Shown here: positions 1-7,209 of the stretch, one piece after another
Position numbering within the stretch: position 1 is the first letter of the stretch
How the letters are laid out: each line of letters opens with the position of its first letter
NCBI GenBank assembly: GCA_032260385.1
Contig: JAVVEL010000050.1
Location: 1-11,568 of the forward strand
DNA from: UBA9300 sp032260385
Lineage (GTDB): Bacteria > Bacteroidota > Bacteroidia > Bacteroidales > VadinHA17
Direction: 5' to 3'
DNA length: 11,568 bases
Translations under genes and position numbers: made by a program
The notes under the pieces: model-generated
What the model saw: the letters and a program-made list of their open reading frames with translations, nothing else
Databases searched by the model: none
Told to the model about the DNA's origin: nothing

Positions 1-329
1 GCCTTAGCCTTAGCTTCAGCTTTTTCTTCAACCTTGGCTTTTTCCTGCTTCACAACTTCCTCAGCCTTAGCCTTAGCATCAGGCTTATCTTCAACCTTAG
101 CTTTTTCTTCTTTCACAACTTCCTCAGCCTTAGCCTTAGCTTCAGCTTTTTCTTCAACCTTGGCTTTTTCCTGCTTCACAACTTCCTCAGCCTTAGCCTT
201 AGCCTCCGCCCTCACATGTTTAGCCTTTATATCCCGCAGTGTTTCCTTATTCTTTTTCTTCCTTCTGCGTACTCCGAATGTTCCTCTTACTATTTTTCCT
301 CTCTTGGTTTTTTTATCTCCTTTTCCCAT
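1..329 (-). CDS. 30S ribosomal protein bTHX with a repetitive Lys/Glu/Ala tail (3' end beyond window)
   Basis: Read on the minus strand from ATG at 329-327, 109 codons are open to the window edge, with no stop yet. Residues 1-25 begin MGKGDKKTKRGKIVRGTFG and continue RRRKK. This closely follows the small ribosomal protein bTHX (Thermus Thx, about 27 residues, begins MGKGDRRTRRGKIWRGTYG), which sits in 16S rRNA of the 30S head. Residues 26-46 are a basic linker (KNKETLRDIKAKHVR, then AEAKAK). From residue 47 come three 21-residue units (47-67, 68-88, 89-109) of the form AEEVVK..KAKVE.K..AKAK, rich in K, E and A with balanced charge and likely long helix. The protein is therefore at least four times the length of Thermus Thx. 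No Shine-Dalgarno site precedes the ATG, as is usual in this phylum. The family call is strong for the N-terminus; the role of the tail is unknown. Confidence 0.85.
   Translation of the reverse strand, partial: MGKGDKKTKRGKIVRGTFGVRRRKKKNKETLRDIKAKHVRAEAKAKAEEVVKQEKAKVEEKAEAKAKAEEVVKEEKAKVEDKPDAKAKAEEVVKQEKAKVEEKAEAKAK
3..209 (-). repeat. 63-bp coding tandem repeat in the bTHX tail
   Basis: Three full 63-bp units lie at 129-191, 66-128 and 3-65, read on the minus strand, preceded by a partial unit at 192-209. The period is exactly 21 codons, so copy-number change keeps the frame. Units 129-191 and 3-65 look identical base for base. The middle unit differs at several positions, giving KPD where the others have KAE. 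The array runs off the window. Confidence 0.93.
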
Positions 330-481
330 ATTTTAAGATATTAGGGTTAAAATTATATTCAGAATTAAGATGCGCATAAAGGTAATAAAAATATGGAAGA
401 CCTTTCTGCCAATTCCATGAAGAGAGATACTTGAAAAAAGATTAAATTCGTATTTATTCTTTAAATGCTTATAATAGCATC
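330..481. promoter_or_regulatory. Divergent intergenic region between bTHX and kynU
   Basis: An AT-rich 152-bp gap should hold both divergent promoters. On the minus strand TACCTTTA (384-377) matches 7 of 8 positions of the Bacteroidota -7 box TAnnTTTG, about 48 bp before the bTHX start; I see no well-spaced -33 TTTG. On the plus strand I find no convincing -7 box. Just before the kynU ATG is an interrupted palindrome ATGCT-TATAAT-AGCAT (465-480). Confidence 0.4.
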
Positions 482-1762
482 ATGAAAAATCAAGAAGGGT
501 ACAGGGAAAAGGCCGTTAAGGCTGACAAAGAAGATGTCCTGCGTGAATTCAGGTCTTATTTTAAAACACCTGAGAAATTAATTTATTTCGATGGAAATTC
601 TCTGGGTATGATGCCCATGGCAGCTGAGAAAACGGCCAAACAGCTTATAACAAGGGCATGGGGTGAGCGTTTGATCAGAGGATGGAATGAGGGATGGTGG
701 GATATGCCGCTGAGAGTTTCCGGGAAACTGGCGAAATTAACCGGATGCACAAGGGATGAAATAATTACTTGTGACTCAACCTCTGTCAATCTCTATAAGC
801 TGATAAACGCAGCTTTGAAAATGCAAAAGGACAGGAAAAAGGTAATAAGCGATAATCTTAACTTCCCTTCCGATTTGTACATAATTCAGGGGATAATAAA
901 AAATATCAATGATGGCCACAGACTGGAGCTTGTCACAAGTGATAACGGGATAGACATCGATTACGAAAAGTTGTTCAACAGTATTGATGGTGACACAGCT
1001 GTTGTAGTTCTTAGTTATGTTTCTTTCAGGAGTGCTTTTATGTACGATATGAAAAGAGTTACGGACTATGCTCATAAAAATGGTGCACTTATAATATGGG
1101 ATCTCAGTCATGCTACCGGCGCCGTTAAAATTGATTTGAATTCTGCGGGAGCGGATATGGCTGTTGGCTGCACCTACAAGTATCTTAACGGAGGACCCGG
1201 TTCACCGGCCTTTATGTATGTTAACAGGATCCTGCAGGATAGAGCGGTATCACCAATATGGGCATGGCTGGGAGAAAAGGATCCCTTTGAGTTCAGCCTT
1301 GAGTACCGTCCCTCGGACGGGGCACGCCGGTATATGACGGGTTCACCCACCATCCTCTCCTTATGTACACTGGAACCATCACTTGACATATTACTGGAAG
1401 CGGGAATAGATAATATAAGAAACAAGAGTCTCAGCTTAACGAGGTTTTTGCTTGAATTGTATCATACTTACCTTGAACCACTGGGATTTGGACTTGGATC
1501 ACCGGAAAAAGATGATGAAAGGGGTTCGCATATCTCTTTGAAGCACAGGGAAGGCTACAGGATTTGTAAGGCGCTTATTGATGATAGCAGGGGGAAATAT
1601 GTTATTATCCCTGATTTCAGACCACCCGATACCATAAGAATGGGACTCGCTCCGCTTTATAATTGCTTTGAGGAAGTACTGGAGGTAATACTGGAAACAG
1701 AAAATATTGTAAAGAACCGGATATACGAGTTATATGCTACAGAAACCGGATTAGTAACCTGA
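482..1762 (+). CDS. kynU: Kynureninase (PLP-dependent, EC 3.7.1.3)
   Basis: Hydrolyses L-kynurenine to anthranilate and L-alanine, or 3-hydroxykynurenine to 3-hydroxyanthranilate, in tryptophan breakdown or de novo NAD synthesis. It is cytosolic, with no signal peptide, and full length at 426 residues. Family motifs are in order: YFDGNSLG (35-42), GWNEGWW (67-73), FPSDLY (128-133) at the PLP phosphate site, WDLSH (206-210) with the PLP-ring Asp207, and TYKYLNGGPG (231-240) with Schiff-base Lys233. Near the C-terminus is RMGLAPLYN (386-394). Substrate-site positions read Trp68, Gly287 and Ser288, closer to the Pseudomonas enzyme (W/G/T) than to the human enzyme (H/S/N). The usual GW.GH motif reads AWLGE (261-265). 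The ATG at 482 is taken because the conserved core starts only some 20 residues in. No other kynurenine-pathway gene is in the window. The next gene follows after 42 bp on the same strand. Confidence 0.93.
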   Translation: MKNQEGYREKAVKADKEDVLREFRSYFKTPEKLIYFDGNSLGMMPMAAEKTAKQLITRAWGERLIRGWNEGWWDMPLRVSGKLAKLTGCTRDEIITCDSTSVNLYKLINAALKMQKDRKKVISDNLNFPSDLYIIQGIIKNINDGHRLELVTSDNGIDIDYEKLFNSIDGDTAVVVLSYVSFRSAFMYDMKRVTDYAHKNGALIIWDLSHATGAVKIDLNSAGADMAVGCTYKYLNGGPGSPAFMYVNRILQDRAVSPIWAWLGEKDPFEFSLEYRPSDGARRYMTGSPTILSLCTLEPSLDILLEAGIDNIRNKSLSLTRFLLELYHTYLEPLGFGLGSPEKDDERGSHISLKHREGYRICKALIDDSRGKYVIIPDFRPPDTIRMGLAPLYNCFEEVLEVILETENIVKNRIYELYATETGLVT

Positions 1763-1804
1763 ATTATTGTTTTTCTGATCCTATTATAAAATTATATTTA
1801 CTGT

Positions 1805-3109
1805 ATGAAATTTGATGTCCAGGTATATACTACTGATCAATCCCCCCGCTTGGAATATGCTGTTGACCTGGTACTGGGCAATATACTTGGACTGTCATAT
1901 ATTATCACTGATTCTCCTCTTGAGGGCTTGCCCCTGATTAATTATTCTTATGACCGGGCAGTTGGCGGGCTTTTTATTCAGCCCGAAGGCTTGCTTTTTG
2001 AAAAAGGCATACGACCCCAGGAGATCTGGGTAGCTCATTTTAATGGGATACCACTGTTTTTTCAGCAGCCACCTGAAGCCGGATTTCAGCTGGATATTTT
2101 CTCCTTTGCATTTTATATGGCATCAAGGTATGAAGAATATCTTCCCCTTTCAAGTGATGAGCACGGAAGGTTTGCTGTTGAGTCGAGCCTGGCCTATAAG
2201 CATGATTTCCTTGATTTGCCGGTTGTGGATATATGGTCGCACCGTCTCGGCGTTACCCTGAAGCTCCTTTATCCCGGTCTGCTGATTCCGGCAAAGAAGT
2301 ATAACTGTCTTCTTACTATTGATGTAGATGAGCCTTTTGCATATAAAGGACGGGGATTATGGCATAACCTTTCCGGCCTTCTCGGGGATATGCTTAAGGG
2401 TAAGAATCCGGGTAAACGCTTAAGCTGTATGACAGGCAGGATGAAGGATGAATATGACACTTATAGTTATATAAATGCAACAGCAGAAAAGTATGATTGT
2501 GAGGTTTTGTATTTTTTTTCTGCCGGAGCCGGGAAGGGTATTAATAATAATAGCATAAGACCCGGGAGGAAATGTTACAGAAAATTGCTCAGGCGGCTTG
2601 TCAGCAGATATGTAGTTGGCCTTCGCACTTCTTACGGGCCTGTTAATTTTTCAAAATTGATTGCCAGGGAGAAAATGATGCTCGAGAATGCTGCGGGCAA
2701 GAAAGTAACAAAAGTAAGAAAACATCACCTTTTCCTCACCATTGCTGATACCTACAGGCTCATTGAATCTCTCGGAATTTATGAGGATTATACCATGGGC
2801 CATGTAAGAGAGCCAGGTTTCAGAGCAGGCCTGGCCAGACCCTTTAAATTTTATGACCTTCTCAGGGAGGAAACAAGCCGGGTAACAATTGTACCTTACC
2901 AGTTTGTGGAACTTACGTATATGAAATACAAAAGATATGATCAGAAAGAAACCCTTAAATCAATCAGTAATTTGATAAACAGAACTAAAGAAGTGGGAGG
3001 GATTTTTGTAAGTATCTGGCATAACACATCTCTTGCCGATGAGGGTGAATGGGAGCGGTGGCGTAAAGTTTTTGAATATACATTAAAGGAACAGGCAGCA
3101 ATCAGATAA
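1805..3109 (+). CDS. Polysaccharide-deacetylase-like (NodB-fold) protein with altered metal-site motif
   Basis: A 434-residue protein with no signal peptide. It resembles the Bacteroidota family annotated as polysaccharide deacetylase family protein, with an N-terminal domain of unknown function (about 1-160) followed by a NodB-like domain. Visible family features are TIDVDEP (171-177), the first catalytic-type motif with Asp173 and Asp175; YFFSAG (236-241); RKHHL (305-309); EDYTMGHVREPGFRAG (327-342); PFKFYDL (346-352); and IWHN (404-407). Where relatives, as I recall them, read HPSY, this protein has RTSY (274-277), so a likely metal-ligand His is Arg274. It may be a non-hydrolysing member or use another ligand. 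In Bacteroidota such proteins often accompany glycan genes, but none is adjacent here. It probably shares a transcript with kynU. Its stop codon overlaps the 3' end of ftsE on the other strand. Substrate is unknown. Confidence 0.75.
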   Translation: MKFDVQVYTTDQSPRLEYAVDLVLGNILGLSYIITDSPLEGLPLINYSYDRAVGGLFIQPEGLLFEKGIRPQEIWVAHFNGIPLFFQQPPEAGFQLDIFSFAFYMASRYEEYLPLSSDEHGRFAVESSLAYKHDFLDLPVVDIWSHRLGVTLKLLYPGLLIPAKKYNCLLTIDVDEPFAYKGRGLWHNLSGLLGDMLKGKNPGKRLSCMTGRMKDEYDTYSYINATAEKYDCEVLYFFSAGAGKGINNNSIRPGRKCYRKLLRRLVSRYVVGLRTSYGPVNFSKLIAREKMMLENAAGKKVTKVRKHHLFLTIADTYRLIESLGIYEDYTMGHVREPGFRAGLARPFKFYDLLREETSRVTIVPYQFVELTYMKYKRYDQKETLKSISNLINRTKEVGGIFVSIWHNTSLADEGEWERWRKVFEYTLKEQAAIR

Positions 3110-3815
3110 ACTCGAGCTCCTCATCGTGGTCGGTTTCAGTTATCTTTCCTTTTTCACATTTTAAGGTGCGTGCAATATACTTTTTCAGAAGTGTATAATT
3201 ATGTGTGGCAAAAACAACGGCCCTTCCGTTCTTACTTATATCCCTGAGTATTTTTATTATATCCTCCGATGTTTCAGGGTCAAGATTTCCCGTTGGTTCA
3301 TCAGCCAGTATGATGTCAGGATCATTCAAGAGGGCCCTGGCAATCACCACCCTTTGCTGTTCCCCGCCCGAAAGCTGATGTGGAATTTTATAGCCTTTGG
3401 TTCCGAGTCCAACCTTTTCAAGTACCTGGCCAATACGCTCATCAATTTCTGCCTTATTCTTCCATCCGGTTGCCCGCAGAACGAACTCCAGGTTGGAATA
3501 AACCGTCCTGTCGGTGAGAAGCTGAAAATCCTGGAAAACAATGCCCAGCTTCCTTCTTAAAACAGGGATATCCCTTTTGCGCAGGTTTGTAAGGTCAAAG
3601 CCTGCTACCCTTCCTTCACCTTCTTCAAGCGGCAATTGTGCATTGATTGTTTTTATAACACTTGACTTGCCACTCCCAACTTTCCCGATGAGATATACGA
3701 ACTCACCTTTCTTAATTTCAAGATTTACATCGCTCAATACAAGGTGATCCTGCTGGTATATATTACATTCCTTAAAGGAAATTATGGTGTCAAGGGGCAT
3801 GTTGTTTTCCTGCAT
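3102..3815 (-). CDS. ftsE: FtsE-like ABC transporter ATPase
   Basis: FtsE is the cytoplasmic ATPase partner of the membrane protein FtsX; the pair transmits divisome signals to periplasmic wall hydrolases. All ABC ATPase motifs are intact in 237 residues: Walker A GKVGSGKS (44-51), Q-loop VFQDFQ (93-98), signature LSGGEQQR (148-155), Walker B IILADEP (168-174) with catalytic Glu173, D-loop NLDP (177-180) and switch His205 in ATHN. NIYQQDHLVLSDVNL near the start and the compact single domain suit FtsE better than an uptake ATPase, though LolD-like proteins share most motifs. ftsX is not adjacent. The start is uncertain: ATG at 3815, or ATG at 3800 (MPLDTI) with AGGA about 7 bases upstream. The 3' end overlaps the convergent gene by 8 bp, with no room for a terminator. 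Confidence 0.85.
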   Translation of the reverse strand: MQENNMPLDTIISFKECNIYQQDHLVLSDVNLEIKKGEFVYLIGKVGSGKSSVIKTINAQLPLEEGEGRVAGFDLTNLRKRDIPVLRRKLGIVFQDFQLLTDRTVYSNLEFVLRATGWKNKAEIDERIGQVLEKVGLGTKGYKIPHQLSGGEQQRVVIARALLNDPDIILADEPTGNLDPETSEDIIKILRDISKNGRAVVFATHNYTLLKKYIARTLKCEKGKITETDHDEELEFI

Positions 3816-4083
3816 GGTTTCTATTTAAGACAAAAGACAAAAGTACAAAAGACAAAAGTACAAAGGAAAAAGGAAAAAGGGAAAAGTAAAATCCCGGGTT
3901 CCCTGCTCCCTGCCCCCTGCTTTAAAATTAACACACCAATGTTGATAAAATCAATACTAAAGGCCCCTATCAAGCGTTTTATAGTTGTAAATTAGCAGAA
4001 ACTGCATTAATCAATTTTATTAATGTAAGAAATTCATTTAGAAGTAATTAAGATTCTGTATTAAGACAGAAAAAGCACTTATT
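3816..4083. promoter_or_regulatory. Divergent intergenic region between ftsE and the TPR gene
   Basis: This 268-bp region should drive both ftsE (minus) and the TPR/barrel unit (plus). On the ftsE side it contains a 15-bp tandem duplication, purine-rich simple sequence (about 3861-3890) and a C-rich tract (3893-3917). On the TPR side it is AT-rich, with a short inverted repeat CATTAA (4005-4010)/TTAATG (4020-4025). TAAATTAG (3988-3995) matches 7 of 8 positions of TAnnTTTG, about 90 bp upstream of the TPR start, without an obvious -33 element. I do not see a real gene here. Confidence 0.4.
3830..3859 (-). repeat. 15-bp tandem duplication carrying two perfect -7 boxes for ftsE
   Basis: ACAAAAGACAAAAGT occurs twice head to tail (3830-3844, 3845-3859). 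Read on the minus strand, each copy with the next base gives TACTTTTG (3845-3838 and 3860-3853), a full match to the Bacteroidota -7 consensus TAnnTTTG. They lie about 23 and 38 bp upstream of the outer ftsE ATG. No TTTG at the expected 19-21 bp spacing was found, so promoter function is inferred from the -7 boxes alone. Confidence 0.5.
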
Positions 4084-7000
4084 ATGAACATTTATTCCAG
4101 ATATAAATTGCATTTCAAAAGCCTGGTTATCATTTTGTTAATAATGATAAGCGGTCATTCAGTAATTCTAGCCCAGAAAGCGGAGCCCTATGTAAGGGAG
4201 CTGACAGATTTTGAGCGGGCTAAGGATCTCTTTGGTAAAGAAAAATATGCCATGGCACTGGGTCTTTTTGATACTTATCTCAGGGATGCCGGAGAAAGCA
4301 AATCAGGTGAAACCGTTGAAGCCGAATATCTTGCTGCAGTATGTGCCACCAGGCTATTTAATGGTGATGCTGAATACAGGATGAAGAAATTTGTTGCAGG
4401 CAATCCGGATAACCCCCTGGAAAATGAGGCCTGGCTGGAGCTTGCCGAAAATTTTTACCAGGCAAAAAACTACCGAAGTGCAACCAGATATTATGATCTT
4501 GTAGACAGGCTTGAATTGAAAGAAGACAGGTTGTCATCCTATTATTTTAAATCAGGATATTCCCACTTCATGGAAGGCGACAGGAAGAAGGCCATGCTTT
4601 TCTTTTCAGAGCTGATGGATGTTGATACTGAATACAGTAAGCCGGCGATTTATTATTTTTCTTACATAGCCTATGAAGAAAAGATGTACCTGACAGCCTA
4701 TGACGGATTTATACGGTTGATAGATGATGAATCGTTCGGGGATATTGTTCCTTTTTACATTGTACAGATAAAGTATATCCTTGAAGATTATGATGGTATA
4801 CTTGAAATGGCGCCTCAGCTTATTGATGCTGCAGGAGAAGAAAGGAAGTCAGAACTGTACAGGCTTATTGGTGACGCTTATTTTAAAAAAGGCGACTACC
4901 AGTCTGCTGCCCGCAATCTTGAAGAGCACCTGAAGAGGGCCATAAGAACCGGCCGTGACGGGAGCTATCAACTGGCTTACTGTTACTATATGAATGAGGA
5001 ATATGACAGGGCCATCGAACTTTTCCAGGAAGTTACAAGGAGACGTGACGAGCTGGCCCAGCATTCATATTATCTTCTGGGCGATTGCTACCTGAGAAAA
5101 AATCTGAAAGACATGGCAAGGGCTGCATTCTCATCTGCTGCAAAGATGGATTATGACAGGGAAATAAAAGAGGATGCACTTTTTAATTTCGCCAAGCTGA
5201 CTTATGAAACCGTTTATTCACCCTTTGGTGAAGTAATAAGGGCCTTCCAGGAATATATTGAACAATTTCCTGCATCAGAGAATATTGAAGAGGCCTATGA
5301 GTACCTCGTGTCCGCCTATATGAAGGTAAAAAACTACAGGGCTGCAATACAGTCGCTGGACCGTATTGCATACAAGGATGAAAGATTGGAGAGAGCATAC
5401 CAGAAAGTAGCTTTTTTGAGAGGCCTGGAGTTATATCAAAACCTTGACCTGAACACTGCGGTGGGAATGTTTGATAAATCCTTGCAATATGGAAAATACG
5501 ATTATGCCTTAAGGGCAAGAGCTCACTACTGGAAAGGAGAATCACTCTACCGCCTCAATGAGACTGACAGGGCCCTTGAACAATACCAGGCTTTCATCGG
5601 TATACCAGGTTCATCAAACCTTGATGAAAACAGGATGGTGGCATACAATATGGGCTATATATACTATAATAAAGGCGATTATCCTGAAGCCTTGAGGTGG
5701 TTTAAGAATTTCGAATCGGCTGAAAGAGATAGCAGAAGCAAAATTCTTACCGATGTTTATAACCGTATAGCAGATTGTTATTATATAAATACAGGGTACG
5801 GGCAGGCGATAAGCTATTATGATAAAGTAATAGAGAACTCAGCTGCCGGGAGTGATTATGCTTTGTTCCAGAAGGGTTTTGCCCTTGGCCTTATGCATGA
5901 TCAGGATGCCAAGACACGGGTACTTACCCGAATGATAAATGAATATCCTAATTCCACACTCGTACCGAATGCTATTTTTGAGAGGGGAAGGGCTTACACA
6001 GGACTTAATAAGGACGTTGAAAGTGAGAGGGATTTCCTTGATATCATAAATTCATATCCCAGTTCCGTCTTTGTCCCCAGGGCTATTGTTCAGCTTGGAT
6101 TACTATATTACAACAGGGGTGAAAATGAGAGAGCAATTACGCGATTCAAGGAGGTAATAGAGAAATACCGGTCAACACCCGAGGCACGTAATGCACTTAC
6201 AGGGCTCAGGAACACCTATGTTGATATGAATGATGTGGAAGCCTATTTTGCCTATGTCAGAAACCTTGAGGGCTATGCCGATATTAGCTCAAGCGAAAGG
6301 GACAGCCTCCTTTATGTATCAGGTGAGAATCTTTACATACAGGGAAATTGTGATAGAGCCAGCCAGATATTTCGTAACTATCTGGATGAATTTTCACAGG
6401 GTAGCTTCAGGTTGAATGCCTGCTTCTATCTTGCCGAATGCCTGATAGAATCAGGCCAGACGGAAGAGGCCCTCAAATATTATTCTGAAGTATCAGAAAC
6501 ACCCAATAATCCTTTCCTTGAGAAAACATATCAGTCATTGTCGGGTATTTATTATCTTAAAGAGATATACGACAGTGCTTATTATTATTATAATGAACTG
6601 GAGAGGGTGGCTGAATTACCGGACAATGAGCTTAAAGCACTGGTAGGTAAATTGCGTTCAGCATATAACATGGGAGATGCCCAAAAAACTTTAAGCTCAT
6701 CCGAAAACCTCTTGAATTCAAAACTGCTTACCGAAGAACTGGCACGGGAAGCCAGCTTCAAGGCGGCCAAATCATATTATGCCCTGGGTAATTATGAACG
6801 TGCCCTCAATGACTTCAGAAAAGTGGCAGTAGAGGTTACAAGCAGTGAAGGGGCTGAATCAAAATACCGTGCTGCTCAGATACTGTATATGAAAGGTGAT
6901 TATGACGATGCTGAAACGCTTGTTTATGAATTCATTGATCAGAATACACCTCACCAGTACTGGATGGCACGTATGTTTATTCTGCTGGCCGATATAAGCC

Positions 7001-7194
7001 TGGTGAGAGGAGATGAATTCCAGGCGAGGGCAACCCTTCAAAGTCTGAAAGATTACTACCAGGTTGAAGACGACGGCATTCTAGATGAAGTAAATGCAAA
7101 ACTTGACGAGATAAACCGGGAAAGCCAGGTGAGTCCTGATAGTCTGAATATCAATCCTGATCCGGCAGCTGCCACCCGTTTTATGAACAATTAA
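4084..7194 (+). CDS. Secreted tetratricopeptide-repeat protein (periplasmic scaffold)
   Basis: A 1036-residue protein with a Sec signal peptide: basic start, hydrophobic stretch LVIILLIMISG (14-24), likely cleavage after Ala30 before QKAEP. There is no lipobox Cys. Nearly all of the mature chain is tandem helical hairpins of TPR type. Clear examples are near 152-180 (YYFKSGYSHFMEGDRKKAM), 378-428 (YSPFGEVIRAFQEYI then EAYEYLVSAYMKVKNY), 474-505, 518-545 (YNMGYIYYNKGDYPEALRWF), 621-695 (YPNSTLVPNAIFERGRAY, AIVQLGLLYYNRGENERAI), 890-914 and 959-988 (FILLADISLVRGDEFQA). The YPNS-type repeats resemble those of CpoB/YbgF and BamD. No catalytic domain is visible. The barrel gene begins 15 bp downstream, so the two proteins probably act together, with this one as periplasmic scaffold. 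Exact function is unknown. Confidence 0.88.
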   Translation: MNIYSRYKLHFKSLVIILLIMISGHSVILAQKAEPYVRELTDFERAKDLFGKEKYAMALGLFDTYLRDAGESKSGETVEAEYLAAVCATRLFNGDAEYRMKKFVAGNPDNPLENEAWLELAENFYQAKNYRSATRYYDLVDRLELKEDRLSSYYFKSGYSHFMEGDRKKAMLFFSELMDVDTEYSKPAIYYFSYIAYEEKMYLTAYDGFIRLIDDESFGDIVPFYIVQIKYILEDYDGILEMAPQLIDAAGEERKSELYRLIGDAYFKKGDYQSAARNLEEHLKRAIRTGRDGSYQLAYCYYMNEEYDRAIELFQEVTRRRDELAQHSYYLLGDCYLRKNLKDMARAAFSSAAKMDYDREIKEDALFNFAKLTYETVYSPFGEVIRAFQEYIEQFPASENIEEAYEYLVSAYMKVKNYRAAIQSLDRIAYKDERLERAYQKVAFLRGLELYQNLDLNTAVGMFDKSLQYGKYDYALRARAHYWKGESLYRLNETDRALEQYQAFIGIPGSSNLDENRMVAYNMGYIYYNKGDYPEALRWFKNFESAERDSRSKILTDVYNRIADCYYINTGYGQAISYYDKVIENSAAGSDYALFQKGFALGLMHDQDAKTRVLTRMINEYPNSTLVPNAIFERGRAYTGLNKDVESERDFLDIINSYPSSVFVPRAIVQLGLLYYNRGENERAITRFKEVIEKYRSTPEARNALTGLRNTYVDMNDVEAYFAYVRNLEGYADISSSERDSLLYVSGENLYIQGNCDRASQIFRNYLDEFSQGSFRLNACFYLAECLIESGQTEEALKYYSEVSETPNNPFLEKTYQSLSGIYYLKEIYDSAYYYYNELERVAELPDNELKALVGKLRSAYNMGDAQKTLSSSENLLNSKLLTEELAREASFKAAKSYYALGNYERALNDFRKVAVEVTSSEGAESKYRAAQILYMKGDYDDAETLVYEFIDQNTPHQYWMARMFILLADISLVRGDEFQARATLQSLKDYYQVEDDGILDEVNAKLDEINRESQVSPDSLNINPDPAAATRFMNN

Positions 7195-7209
7195 ATCAAT
7201 ATATTGATT

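Noticed and set aside
34..336. Plus-strand 100-codon frame rich in Ser, Ala, Leu and Phe
   Set aside because: It is the antisense reading of the bTHX repeat tail; the minus frame has a recognisable ribosomal protein start and continues off the window.
3744..3995. Plus-strand 83-codon frame upstream of the TPR gene
   Set aside because: It begins inside ftsE on the other strand and runs through simple repeats (KVQKTKVQRKKEKGK); composition is an artefact of the low-complexity DNA.
7204..7209. TTG start for the barrel gene two codons upstream
   Set aside because: The ATG at 7210 directly precedes a normal signal peptide, so the TTG extension adds nothing.
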